This document shows, piece by piece, positions 9,006-17,376 of a stretch of 64,000 nucleotides of DNA. This stretch comes from Pelomonas sp041914785 (GTDB lineage: Bacteria; Pseudomonadota; Gammaproteobacteria; Burkholderiales; Burkholderiaceae_C), in NCBI GenBank assembly GCA_041914785.1, contig JAYSCT010000003.1, forward strand, positions 1 through 64,000, written 5' to 3'. The notes beneath the pieces were generated by a model, which worked only from the letters and a program-made list of their open reading frames with translations, was not told where the DNA came from and made no database searches. Each line of letters opens with the position of its first letter. The first letter of the stretch is position 1. The position numbers and the translations under genes are program-made.

Positions 9006-9191
9006 TCAGGCCTTCTTGCCCTTGAGATGGCGCTCCACGTCGTCAGCCTGGTTGCCGACCTGAGCAACGGCCTTGCGCAGTTCCTCGGCCGAGACGCCGA
9101 ACTTTTGAGACCAATCCCGGACCTCGTAGTCCTCGTTCAGGTTGATCCGCTTACGGTCCTGACCGCCAGACTTGGACTTGTCATCTGCCAT
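9006..9191 (-). CDS. DUF3606 small protein, 61 aa
   Basis: The sequence DRKRINLNEDYEVRDWSQKF followed by GVSAEELRKAVAQVG matches the DUF3606 family, whose members are about 60 aa. A good AAAGGAG ribosome-binding site precedes ATG 9191. It is 4 bp from ligD and surely co-transcribed with it; DUF3606 proteins look like small helix-turn-helix-like basic proteins, but no activity is established to my knowledge. Confidence 0.85.
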   Translation of the reverse strand: MADDKSKSGGQDRKRINLNEDYEVRDWSQKFGVSAEELRKAVAQVGNQADDVERHLKGKKA

Positions 9192-9290
9192 GGAAAGCTC
9201 CTTTGGTGGTGTTGACAAGGTACAAGCTTCCGGCAGAACAAGCTGTCGGACAAGCACGCAAGGGCTTAGGCCAGCCCCCAGGAGGGCTGA

Positions 9291-9572
9291 TCAGGAAGAG
9301 GCCCCCAGGCCACCCGCTGTCCTGCGCTTGGAATGCCGGGGATGCCTGCCGCGGATGTGGCCTTGCGCATCGGAGATCTTCTCCTTGAGCTCCCTGAGGA
9401 GGTCCCAGGCCATCCCGGCGCCGTAGCGGTGATGTTCTTCGACATCCATGGCGCAGCGGATGAGCATCACCAACGACTCGGCGCGGACCAGCACCTGCAA
9501 TCCGTCGTCAAGGATGCTCCACGCAGCGTTCGTCGCCTCTACTTCGGCGACCTGAGGTTCGGCAGCTCCCAT
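9291..9572 (-). CDS. hypothetical helical protein, 93 aa
   Basis: The start at ATG 9572 is set by a strong AAGGAGG ribosome-binding site at proper spacing; the frame runs 66 bases further upstream. The product is two or three helices (AAWSILDDGLQVLVRAESLV and AGMAWDLLRELKEKISDAQ) with a basic tail. No family recognised. Same strand as DUF3606 and ligD, with a gap of about 100 bp, so it may be the promoter-proximal member of that operon. Confidence 0.6.
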   Translation of the reverse strand: MGAAEPQVAEVEATNAAWSILDDGLQVLVRAESLVMLIRCAMDVEEHHRYGAGMAWDLLRELKEKISDAQGHIRGRHPRHSKRRTAGGLGASS

Positions 9573-10027
9573 CACAACCTCCTTGGCGGGATTCGCCAGC
9601 CCAGACGCACGCCCGAGCGTCATGGATGAGCTGGCCAACCGGAGGTCCTGAAAAATTCGAACCTCTTCTCCTAATGACGAATCAGAGGGGGCAAGAACCC
9701 ACTAGGGCTTTCCCTAAAGCGCTGCGAATTCGTGCGGGAACCTCAACGTCCTTCAGCCCAGGGTCGGTGCTGATGATCAAGCTGCCGCGGTCTGGCGCGC
9801 TTCCCGAACACCTGACGCAGACGGAGACCGATGCGAACTGCCACGACGGCTTGCACGCCGCCCAGGCGATCGGATATGCTGACCTCATGGGTAGCAGCCC
9901 TGCCGTTCGCGCCTCCTCAGAGGTACGGTGAATCTGCTCTAGTTTTCACTCCGTCATTGGCTCTTTCCGACCGGTGCCGGCGTAATGCGAACAACGCCTT
10001 CGACGTGCCCCGGCCCATGGAGAGACC
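9573..10027. other. intergenic stretch without a supported gene
   Basis: About 455 bases between divergent transcription units. It should contain promoters for both, but I see no convincing coding frame, RNA gene, hairpin or repeat. Confidence 0.4.
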
Positions 10028-10720
10028 ATGAACACCAAACGTTCTCGTTTTGCGTCGGCCCGCTCGGTCGATTCTGCTATCTACAAGCTCAAGGGCGAGG
10101 CTGCCGAACTGCAAGCCGAAGCTCGAACGCGTAGCGAAACCATGTCTCGAGGGGCGGCCCTCGAAGCCGTCGCTGCGCGCCATGGATTCCGTGATTGGAA
10201 TACGGCGCGGGCAGCGCTGGAAGTGACGTCAGAGGCCAGCAAGCGCCCGGCATTCGAGCAAGTTGATCAGCCGCTTCCATCGATGCCGATGCGCATCCAT
10301 ATGTCGAACGATCGCATCTACGACGCGATCCGGGAGGTTTATCGGTGGGCCCAGCAGCTCGAGTTCATCGCGACGCACGTCGATGGGTCGAACCGGCGCG
10401 ATGCGTTGAACCTGGTGGGCGGCGAGCAACCCTATGTCTTCGTCAGAGACGTTGCCCGCTGGTCGGACAACAACTACCGCCTCTGTGACCGTGCCTACGA
10501 TGAATTCAATGGCCTGGTGCTGACGCGAGACGAGCTCGATGCCGCCGGCGTGGCGGCGTGGGAGCAGCAGTTCGGCAATCACGGCGGCGGGTCGATGTTC
10601 TCGGTGATCCACGACGACGTGCTCAGCTCGCGCGATGATGTTCTGCTGAAGAAGGCTGCCCGACTGCTGGCTACGCTGGCCCTGACGTTCGACGCCAAGC
10701 TCTACGGGGCTCGCAGCTGA
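10028..10720 (+). CDS. hypothetical protein with glyoxalase-type N-terminal helical module, 230 aa
   Basis: Residues 20-65 (AELQAEARTRSETMSRGAALE, then VAARHGFRDWNTARAALE) match a short helical motif found at the N-terminus of many plasmid- and ICE-borne proteins annotated as glyoxalase-superfamily (a conserved HGFRDWNT-like signature). The rest (about 90-230) is a helical domain with no recognised active site. Its TGA overlaps the ATG of the next gene as TGATG, so the two are translationally coupled. Named by motif memory only; I claim no enzymatic activity. Confidence 0.6.
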   Translation: MNTKRSRFASARSVDSAIYKLKGEAAELQAEARTRSETMSRGAALEAVAARHGFRDWNTARAALEVTSEASKRPAFEQVDQPLPSMPMRIHMSNDRIYDAIREVYRWAQQLEFIATHVDGSNRRDALNLVGGEQPYVFVRDVARWSDNNYRLCDRAYDEFNGLVLTRDELDAAGVAAWEQQFGNHGGGSMFSVIHDDVLSSRDDVLLKKAARLLATLALTFDAKLYGARS

Positions 10721-12003
10721 TGGACAAGGCAACCATCGTGTTCTCGCGCAAAGGGCTTCTGCGCGAAACGATCGAGGCGCGCCATGTGCGCAGCCGCGAA
10801 CACGCTCGCAAGCTGTGGCCTTTCGTTGCACCGCATGCGAAGAACGTCCTCGTGACATGGGTCAGCCCACATTTTCGAGATGGTCGTGTACGCAAGCGGT
10901 CTCACTTCAGCACGCTGTCCGGCCGCGGTGGCCTCAATCTCAAAAAACGCTTCGATGACGAAGAAGCCGAGCGCACTCAGCGCGTGTCTGAGAGCGCCGA
11001 GCATGCTCGTGCCAAGGAACTGATCACCGCAGAGCTGCGCGAACGGATGGCCAACGGACGCGGTTTGCCATGGGCATTCAAGGACGACAACGTGTCCGAC
11101 TTCCCGCTCATCGGCAACCTGCTGGCTGGGGCGAACGAGGTTGATCCGGAGCACCAGGTGACGACGCCATTCGGCAGCACCTATCGGCTCGACATCGCGG
11201 TGCTGGGCGCGCCGGTCTCAAAGCATCCGATCTTGCTGGCCGGTATTGAGATCGAGCGGTGGCACCACTTCGACGGCCGGAAGGCGCTGATCGGCCGCTC
11301 GATGGGCTTCCCTCTCATCACAGTCGACATCACCGACATGACGATCGATGAGCTGACCGAGGAATGGGCGTCCTCGGTACTGACGAACACAACGCGCGAT
11401 GACCCTCAGGGGCGACGGCTGAGCTACGTCTACCTCCACGATCTGCTCTACCCGCAGTTCTTGGCCATCCCCAAAGACGTCGAGAAGGATCCCAAGCATC
11501 AGTACCTCGTGTTCGCCGATGACGCGACCATTGACCGCCTTGCCAAATGGCTTGGGCGGGTCGGCAACGACCTTGCGTACCCTCAGGGTCAGGTCTCTGT
11601 GCAGAAGGTGAACGCCAAGAGCCCCAGCGCCAAGGTGGCGCTGGAGACCGCTGGTGAGATCGTCGGTACGGGCTGGCGGGACTTCAACAACCAGCGTTGC
11701 TTGCGGATCTCGGTGCCGCGGCCTGAAGGGCAAGGTGACGTGCGCGCCCATAGGCTTCACACTACCATTGCCAAGCTGCTGCTGAGCCAGGACTGTCTCG
11801 TGGGGTACCAGTACGCCGCATCGGTCTACAACAACGATCCTGAGGAGGATGTCTGGCTGCGTTGGCGATGGCGAGCGGAGCACGGCAGACACGAGGTCTT
11901 TCGCCTCGCACCCAAACGCCTGGCAGAACCCATCGGACGTCTCGTGCAGTTTCTGGACGGCATTGCGGGTACGCCCACGGCGGACGACGCTGCTGGTCAG
12001 TAG
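10720..12003 (+). CDS. CoiA-like PD-(D/E)XK nuclease candidate, 427 aa
   Basis: The central region contains YRLDIAVLG, then about 17 residues later AGIEIERWHHFDGRKALIGR and GFPLITVDI. An Asp on one strand, a Glu-x-Glu on the next, and a helix followed by a hydrophobic strand are the core of restriction-like folds, and the IE(I)E variant with a following 'R...GF.LI.V' helix recalls competence CoiA-type nucleases. A basic N-terminus (RDGRVRKRSHF) and a long C-terminal helical region flank it. Coupled to the upstream gene by a TGATG overlap. Function is inferred from the motif pattern only; a structure prediction would settle it. Confidence 0.6.
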   Translation: MDKATIVFSRKGLLRETIEARHVRSREHARKLWPFVAPHAKNVLVTWVSPHFRDGRVRKRSHFSTLSGRGGLNLKKRFDDEEAERTQRVSESAEHARAKELITAELRERMANGRGLPWAFKDDNVSDFPLIGNLLAGANEVDPEHQVTTPFGSTYRLDIAVLGAPVSKHPILLAGIEIERWHHFDGRKALIGRSMGFPLITVDITDMTIDELTEEWASSVLTNTTRDDPQGRRLSYVYLHDLLYPQFLAIPKDVEKDPKHQYLVFADDATIDRLAKWLGRVGNDLAYPQGQVSVQKVNAKSPSAKVALETAGEIVGTGWRDFNNQRCLRISVPRPEGQGDVRAHRLHTTIAKLLLSQDCLVGYQYAASVYNNDPEEDVWLRWRWRAEHGRHEVFRLAPKRLAEPIGRLVQFLDGIAGTPTADDAAGQ

Positions 12004-12199
12004 TCGAGTGCGCTGGCCGATGGACAAGTGCGCCAAGCGCTTTTAGACTGGGCATCTGGCGCTGGTCGGCGCCTGCTGCCCTTCATAGGCATACCTGGTT
12101 CGCCGGGACGACTTCAGACATTTTTCGCGTGAACTTCCACCCCGTGCGGAGTTCGGCAGAGGGCACCGAGCACATCCGCGCGTTGAATGGAAACACGCC

Positions 12200-13291
12200 A
12201 TGCGCCATATCCCCACGACCCGCACCGCGGTCGAACGCCTCAAACAGGAAGCCAAGCGGCTTCGCAACGCTGGTATTCCGTTGTTGGCCGCCCGAGAGCA
12301 GGCCGCCAAAGCAGCTGGCTACGAAGGCTGGAAACACGTGACTGTCTGCGCCGCGGCGATGCAAGCAGCGAAGCAGCTCAGCTTGCCCGATACCCTCGAA
12401 CGGTTCCTCGCCGATGAGCGTCAAAGCACGCTCCTGAGCACCGAAGCCGCCGAAGCGCTGACCCGCGGCGTCGTCTTCGCGATGGACGTCAAAGACGCCA
12501 GCAACACGAGGTTCGATGAGGACGTTCTTGAGTTCGACGAGGCCTTGCCGTACCTCGCTGCGGACGTGCTGCGCAGCTACTTGGCCGAGGACCGCGAACT
12601 TCTCGATCTGCATGACGACGACCTCCTGCAGTACAGCGCGGAGCACCTCAGCAACTACCGGTTCTTCCGCTACACCGGATCTCGCTCTGGCGCGACGCTG
12701 GACGACGCCTTCGCGGACGTGCTTGGCCGCCACTTCTTTGCCCCCGAATTCGTGTGGGTCGACGGGAAGTACCACGACATGAGCGCCGTCGAGAACGTGA
12801 CGGTGGATGGTCAGGTTCTGTACTCGTCCGGCCGCAACGCCGACGGTTTGACCTTCGCCACCTACCGTCCGCTGCGCGGAACAACGCAGGTGCCGATCGA
12901 TTCCCCACCAGGCGGCGCACGGCGTCGGCATGCCGAGAACCTGTTGAAGGAGATTTTCGAGATCGAAGAACTGGCGGGCTTGCTCGATGACACCGTCATC
13001 GCCATCTACAACTCAGAGAGCGGCCGGGTATTCGGCGAGCTTGCAGACGGCTCGACGTTTCCGGTCAATGATCGACTGGATGGGTATGTGGCATCGCGCC
13101 TGACAGAGCTCTTGAGGGCGCTTGGGGAGATTCCAGCGGTTCAGGAAGCCGATGTAGAGGTCAATGGCACACCGTTCTGTCTGACGCTGTTGGTACCGCC
13201 TGTGGTGACGAAAACCGCCTGGACGATCTCGGCACGTAGCGCGGTCTCTGACGAGGCTCTGCGACCGATCGCAGCCCGAATCAGGCTCTAA
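12200..13291 (+). CDS. hypothetical protein with N-terminal helical module, 363 aa
   Basis: The N-terminus (RTAVERLKQEAKRLRNAG, AREQAAKAAGYEGWKHVTVC) has the same two-helix layout with an AAGYEGWKHV signature as the HGFRDWNT motif of the protein at 10028, so the two may carry related targeting or dimerisation modules. A middle acidic region (YLAADVLRSYLAEDRELLDL) and a C-terminal domain follow; the latter has YNSESGRVFGEL. No catalytic motif recognised. It lies 196 bp after the nuclease candidate on the same strand, with its own likely promoter. Confidence 0.6.
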   Translation: MRHIPTTRTAVERLKQEAKRLRNAGIPLLAAREQAAKAAGYEGWKHVTVCAAAMQAAKQLSLPDTLERFLADERQSTLLSTEAAEALTRGVVFAMDVKDASNTRFDEDVLEFDEALPYLAADVLRSYLAEDRELLDLHDDDLLQYSAEHLSNYRFFRYTGSRSGATLDDAFADVLGRHFFAPEFVWVDGKYHDMSAVENVTVDGQVLYSSGRNADGLTFATYRPLRGTTQVPIDSPPGGARRRHAENLLKEIFEIEELAGLLDDTVIAIYNSESGRVFGELADGSTFPVNDRLDGYVASRLTELLRALGEIPAVQEADVEVNGTPFCLTLLVPPVVTKTAWTISARSAVSDEALRPIAARIRL

Positions 13292-13390
13292 CCCTGACAG
13301 AAGCGAGGAAACCGGCGTGCACCGGCATCCCCCACACCCAGATGGCCATGAACCGCATCATTAAGGGAACCAGATTTGATGGTTGTCCGG

Positions 13391-13430
13391 AGCCTCAACG
13401 ACGATTGAGGCTAAACTGTTCTAAACAGTT
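13391..13430. promoter_or_regulatory. two adjacent inverted repeats upstream of 13448
   Basis: AGCCTCAA pairs with TTGAGGCT around a six-base loop (13391-13412), and directly after it AACTGTT pairs with AACAGTT around CTA (13414-13430). The second ends 17 bases before the ATG of the wHTH-like gene, where an autoregulatory operator would lie. The first could instead be a weak terminator for the gene ending at 13291, but has no T-run. Confidence 0.45.
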
Positions 13431-13447
13431 CACTCTCTGTCGTTCTC

Positions 13448-14116
13448 ATGACCGAACAAACCGTTGATGTTGTTGTGCCCTTCGGCGATGAAGACGCCGC
13501 GGCCGTCGTCGCGCAGCTTCCGGTTTGGACGCTATCCGTCGCTGAAATCGAAACATGGGATGCACAGCGGCTGTACGCCGCAACCACGGAGGTGATCGAG
13601 CGTGAAAAGCGTTTTCACCCTGCGTGGGCTCAGCGGCTCGACGAGGTGCTGACTGTGAAGGTTGTCGATTTGATCTCAACAAGACACTCCACCTTACAGG
13701 ACATCAAGTCGCTTCAACTTCTGATTGGTGTACTGGCCAACGATGAAGTCCGCGATGAGCTCAATGCGATGCCGGCGCGCTACGCAGCGCGGTGGCAAGC
13801 TCTGAGCGATTCGATGGCTGTTCTTCAAAACCTTCGCGATTTTCGTGCTGCCGCTGTGGACCGTGCGGGCAGTAGCATCCACGTTTGGGATCGCGTGAGC
13901 GAGCACGTATTGCAGGCCGGAGCAAGGGGTGCGTCCTGGCAACAGCTTGCCGAAGTCATCAAAGCTAGTCCCAACGGCCCGAAGAGCAAGGGTGGGATTT
14001 CTCATGTGCTCACAGCGATGCAGGGCAAAGGGCTCTTAGATTCGATTCAACGTGGCCGCTGTAAGTCGTATATGGCTGGGCCCGCGCTGCGAGGGTCTTG
14101 CCTTTGCCGCTCATAG
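13448..14116 (+). CDS. hypothetical protein with C-terminal winged-helix-like segment, 222 aa
   Basis: The C-terminal 65 residues (GASWQQLAEVIKASPNGPKS then KGGISHVLTAMQGKGLLDSI, then a basic hairpin RGRCKSYMAGP) look like a winged helix: recognition helix followed by a basic wing. The N-terminal 140 residues are helical and acidic. A palindrome lies just upstream, consistent with autoregulation. A perfect terminator follows at 14138. Function unknown. Confidence 0.55.
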   Translation: MTEQTVDVVVPFGDEDAAAVVAQLPVWTLSVAEIETWDAQRLYAATTEVIEREKRFHPAWAQRLDEVLTVKVVDLISTRHSTLQDIKSLQLLIGVLANDEVRDELNAMPARYAARWQALSDSMAVLQNLRDFRAAAVDRAGSSIHVWDRVSEHVLQAGARGASWQQLAEVIKASPNGPKSKGGISHVLTAMQGKGLLDSIQRGRCKSYMAGPALRGSCLCRS

Positions 14117-14137
14117 GTAACGAGCCCGGCCATAAAG

Positions 14138-14163
14138 CAAAAACCCGGCAACGCCGGGTTTTG
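14138..14163 (+). terminator. rho-independent terminator
   Basis: AAAACCCGGC pairs with GCCGGGTTTT around a short loop, 20 bp after the gene ending at 14116. The A-tract/T-tract makes it active in both directions in principle, but only the rightward gene is adjacent. Confidence 0.85.
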
Positions 14164-14303
14164 CAGGGGCCTCATGGGCGAGAAGTAGCAGACGCTCTAA
14201 GGCGACAAACGCACCAAACGACGCTCACTCACACCGGTGACGACCTTCGGATCTCGATCACTGACTGCGTAGAAAAATAGAGTACCAGCTTTCCCCTTGG
14301 AAG

Positions 14304-14320
14304 CCGCGGAAGCTCCGCGG
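14304..14320. repeat. short inverted repeat (possible operator)
   Basis: CCGCGGA and TCCGCGG flank AGC, 47 bp upstream of the small gene at 14367. A regulator site or a small hairpin are both possible. Confidence 0.3.
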
Positions 14321-14366
14321 AACACGGTAACCTCATTTGAGGACATCCCGCATAGGAGCGCTCGGC

Positions 14367-14555
14367 ATGACTGCGAAACCAAGAACCATTCAGGAAAACC
14401 AAACTGGCGCACATACCCCGTTGCGAAGTCTCGCAGACCTCCTTGAAACCCTGCCTTTCCGTCAATTGGGCGCAAATCCTGTCGTCGACGTGAACCGTCT
14501 ACCCAACGACGTACTTCCTCACATCGAAGTCGAGTGGAGTCGCGAAAATGGCTGA
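14367..14555 (+). CDS. hypothetical protein, 62 aa
   Basis: A short polar protein (SLADLLETLPFRQLG in the middle). ATG 14367 has AGGAG at a spacing of about 8. Its stop overlaps the ATG of the next gene by 8 bp, so the two are translationally coupled. The frame continues upstream to 14337, but the ribosome-binding site supports the internal ATG. No family recognised. Confidence 0.5.
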   Translation: MTAKPRTIQENQTGAHTPLRSLADLLETLPFRQLGANPVVDVNRLPNDVLPHIEVEWSRENG

Positions 14556-15237
14556 GCTCAACCTGTCGCCTACAGAGATGGCAGCGCTGAACGCAGTCGA
14601 TGCCAATGCGCTCAGGGAGCACATCGATCAATGCCTGCGGGAGAGACGTTCCTCTTCACTCCGCGCACTTCGCCTAGACGGTTGCGGGGCGTACGTTGGC
14701 TCAAAGCTTCGACAGTTCGACCAGGCGATTGCTGCCCACGCGGTCGCAAAATCGGCCAAGAAGCTTTCCGAGACAGAGTACGACGTCCGTAAAGCTGGAG
14801 GCGACCTGGAGCATGCCGTGCAGCAGATGAAGGATCGAGCTGCGACGCAAGAGCGAGAGGCACAGCTATTTGTTGTTGACGACCATATCGCGCCGCCTTC
14901 AGCGTTCAGCGAGAAGCTGAACGTTCGAATCCGATTTCAGTGGAGAACGGACCCAGAGGCCGATTGGCAATTTGGTTCTGTGACCTTCACGCATACGCAC
15001 ATTCAACGACCCGACTACCTTGGTCAAGCGCCTGCTCGGAAGCCCAGCCGGACCAAGCAAGAGGAACAACGTCAGGAAGCGCTGCACCACCAGTGGGACT
15101 ACTGGAAGAGCCTGTGCTTGCATGCGGTCCAAGACCACTTCCGCAGGGGTGGGGATGGGTCAACGATTCCTGAGGTGGTCCAAGCTAAGACGGACCCTCA
15201 TACGAACGGGCTCAACAACTTCAGCGCGTCGTTCTGA
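14548..15237 (+). CDS. hypothetical protein, 229 aa
   Basis: Two helical segments with coiled-coil character (about residues 55-110) precede a strand-rich part (VRIRFQWRTDPEADWQFGSV) and a basic helical C-terminus. No recognised family. Coupled to the upstream 62-aa gene; probably part of an accessory operon continuing toward 15296. Confidence 0.6.
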   Translation: MAELNLSPTEMAALNAVDANALREHIDQCLRERRSSSLRALRLDGCGAYVGSKLRQFDQAIAAHAVAKSAKKLSETEYDVRKAGGDLEHAVQQMKDRAATQEREAQLFVVDDHIAPPSAFSEKLNVRIRFQWRTDPEADWQFGSVTFTHTHIQRPDYLGQAPARKPSRTKQEEQRQEALHHQWDYWKSLCLHAVQDHFRRGGDGSTIPEVVQAKTDPHTNGLNNFSASF

Positions 15238-15295
15238 AATTGCAGCTGCCTCTGATGCCCGAAAATGCGAGCTTGATCTACAAATGGACTGAGCC

Positions 15296-15865
15296 ATGAT
15301 TTTCGGCAAGGAGCAGCGGGCGTCGCCCGACGTCATCGCGGCAATGGCGCGTGCCGCGGAGAAGTTTGCTCAGAAATGGTCGTACCCATCGCCCCCTGAT
15401 GCGGAATGGGTCGAGAACTGGGCTGATCTGCTGCATGACCTTACGCCTGATGAAATCGACACGGCAGCTGCGCTGTTCCTTCGAGACTTCCACAGCCCGC
15501 CACTGCCGGCTCACTTCGTAGAGGTTCGGGACCGAATCCGTGCCGGGCGGAAGCTCGACGAGCCGTTTGTTTCCCAGCCAGAACGCATCGCGTTCATGAT
15601 CCTCACGAGTGATGAGTTCGCCGGCGGCGGCGTCAGTCTGTCCGACCTCTCCAGAGGCTGCATGATCGCTTCTGTGATCGCAAACATGAAGGCTCACCAA
15701 GGTATCGCGCCGATGGATCATCCCGGGCTTCACGACATGCTCATGAACGACCTTCGCTACATCGGAGACATGTCGCACGACTGGCTGGCCGACGCGAGGG
15801 ATGGCAAGGGGTACTGGGCCGGTCTCTTCGACCCGAAACGTCCGCCCCAGGACCACGAGCGCTAG
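15296..15865 (+). CDS. hypothetical protein, 189 aa
   Basis: The N-terminal half has WADLLHDLTPDEIDTAAALF followed by LPAHFVEVRDRIRAG, a helical layout reminiscent of phage replication P-type proteins (two helices then a PP..F motif), but too weak to name. Acidic, soluble. It lies 58 bp after the 229-aa gene on the same strand. Confidence 0.55.
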   Translation: MIFGKEQRASPDVIAAMARAAEKFAQKWSYPSPPDAEWVENWADLLHDLTPDEIDTAAALFLRDFHSPPLPAHFVEVRDRIRAGRKLDEPFVSQPERIAFMILTSDEFAGGGVSLSDLSRGCMIASVIANMKAHQGIAPMDHPGLHDMLMNDLRYIGDMSHDWLADARDGKGYWAGLFDPKRPPQDHER

Positions 15866-15981
15866 ACATCGCCCCGTCGCTGCCCACGCAGAGGGCCCAG
15901 GACAATCAAACCCAGGGCTTACACGCAATCACCGAGCCGCAGCTAAGCCGTTCCTCGGTCCGAGCGCAGGCTCGGCCCGCG

Positions 15982-16344
15982 TCACGGGAGGTCGGCGGGC
16001 TCAGTAGGAGGGTAGTAGGGAGGAACGAAGGGGGCGTCAGGCAGCTTAGGCGTCAGGAACCTAATCGGCGCCAGGACGTTGGACGTCGCGATCGATGCGA
16101 TAACGACTTCTCCGTTCACCGCGCTGATCGTGCATGACGAGTAGCTGCTGTTGAAAGACCCCATCACGAACGACACGTGTCCTGCAGCTTCAAATGACAC
16201 CCATGGACGGTCAATCCATTGGAGCATCCACTCCTGCAAGTCGCCGTGGAGAATCGGATAAAGATTTTCTAAGGCATCAAGTTGGTACTTGAAACCAGGA
16301 TCTTCCAACCAAAACGAAACTGACGGAGGGTGTACCCAGTTCAC
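15982..16344 (-). CDS. hypothetical protein, 120 aa
   Basis: GTG start at 16344, five bases after the stop of the upstream gene on the same strand. A strand-rich soluble protein with VSFEAAGHVSFVMGSFN and a Pro-rich tail. No motif recognised. Pairs with the 75-aa gene as a two-gene operon. Confidence 0.5.
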   Translation of the reverse strand: MNWVHPPSVSFWLEDPGFKYQLDALENLYPILHGDLQEWMLQWIDRPWVSFEAAGHVSFVMGSFNSSYSSCTISAVNGEVVIASIATSNVLAPIRFLTPKLPDAPFVPPYYPPTEPADLP

Positions 16345-16349
16345 GCGTC

Positions 16350-16577
16350 CTACGCTGCCTTCTTCTTGAAGAGAGCGAGCACGTCTTCGCGTGTGGCGGG
16401 CTTCAGGTTCCGACCGCCCAGACGCTCACCAGCCTCGGCCAGCGTCGCCATGATGGGCGCTGGCAGCGCCTGAATCACTTTGCGGTCTGGCACATCACCA
16501 CCGGAGACTGGCATGACCGCCGTCAAGGCTTGGTTGAACATAGATGCGATCGCTTTTGCTACGGGACGCTTGGGCAT
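16350..16577 (-). CDS. hypothetical basic protein, 75 aa
   Basis: The start was placed at ATG 16577 because AAGGA precedes it; the frame is open to 16784 but only into the divergent promoter region. A helical protein with ALPAPIMATLAEAGERLGG and a Lys-rich end (ALFKKKAA). First gene of a two-gene unit with 15982-16344. The pairing of a small basic protein with a second small gene recalls toxin-antitoxin layout, without family support. Confidence 0.5.
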   Translation of the reverse strand: MPKRPVAKAIASMFNQALTAVMPVSGGDVPDRKVIQALPAPIMATLAEAGERLGGRNLKPATREDVLALFKKKAA

Positions 16578-16761
16578 GGAAGGGATCCTTGAGCAGGAGC
16601 GCTCTGTGGAACACCATGGCGCCATTATGTTCCTGTTCAGCTTTTTGAACCGGCGCAGCGTGGTGATGAAGTGCGAAAACCGGCGCTCGCAATGTTGCCA
16701 GAGGCAAACGATTGACGATCGGTCCATATTTTGGGATGATCGGTCCGAATAAAGGACCGAG

Positions 16762-17376
16762 ATGCCACTCCTCGACGCTTTCATGCCTCAACGCGAGCAG
16801 CGCCTTCTCCGCGCGATTGTGCTGAATCCTGATCGAACGTTTTCGGTGAACGACCTGGTTCGGGCCGGGGGCGGGAGCAAATCCGCAGCGATCACGATCA
16901 TTGATCGCTTCTCGAAGTGCAGCCTTCTTACCGAGCAGCGCGTCGGAAACCAACGCCGGCTTCAGTTCAATCAGCAATGGCCACTTGCTGAAGAACTGCG
17001 GTTGATGTTCGTCAAGTCGTTTGGCGTCGCCGAACCGATCAGAGAAGCTCTGACTCCACTCGCCAACCGCATTGCACTAGCTTTCGTCTTCGGCTCAGTG
17101 GTCAAGGGGACCGATCATGCAGGCAGTGACATTGACCTTATGGTTGTTGGTGACGTCTCTACGATGGAGCTTCTTGAAGTCCTGGACCCATTGAAGGACG
17201 AGCTCAAGCGACCCGTGAACTTCAATCTTTATGGGGCTGCGGAGTGGGCTCTGATGCAATCGGACCCAGTGGTCGCCTCTATCATGGGTGGGCCTCGAGT
17301 GATGATCTATGACCATACAAGCTCCCCAGAATCTTCTGAATCTTCTTCAGAAGGGCCACCTCAAAGAAGCACCTGA
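16762..17376 (+). CDS. winged-helix plus minimal nucleotidyltransferase (MNT-type), 204 aa
   Basis: Residues 10-75 form a winged helix (SVNDLVRAGGGSKSAAITII, then RVGNQRRLQFNQQ as the wing). Residues 105-170 are a pol-beta-type nucleotidyltransferase: FVFGSVVKGTDHAGSDIDLM contains the GS-x10-DxD motif (G111, S112, D123, D125). MNT-fold proteins paired with HEPN proteins form type VII toxin-antitoxin systems in which the NTase AMPylates the HEPN RNase. The downstream gene overlaps it by 68 bp and is HEPN-like. The fused DNA-binding domain suggests autoregulation. It is transcribed divergently from the 16577 gene. Confidence 0.75.
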   Translation: MPLLDAFMPQREQRLLRAIVLNPDRTFSVNDLVRAGGGSKSAAITIIDRFSKCSLLTEQRVGNQRRLQFNQQWPLAEELRLMFVKSFGVAEPIREALTPLANRIALAFVFGSVVKGTDHAGSDIDLMVVGDVSTMELLEVLDPLKDELKRPVNFNLYGAAEWALMQSDPVVASIMGGPRVMIYDHTSSPESSESSSEGPPQRST

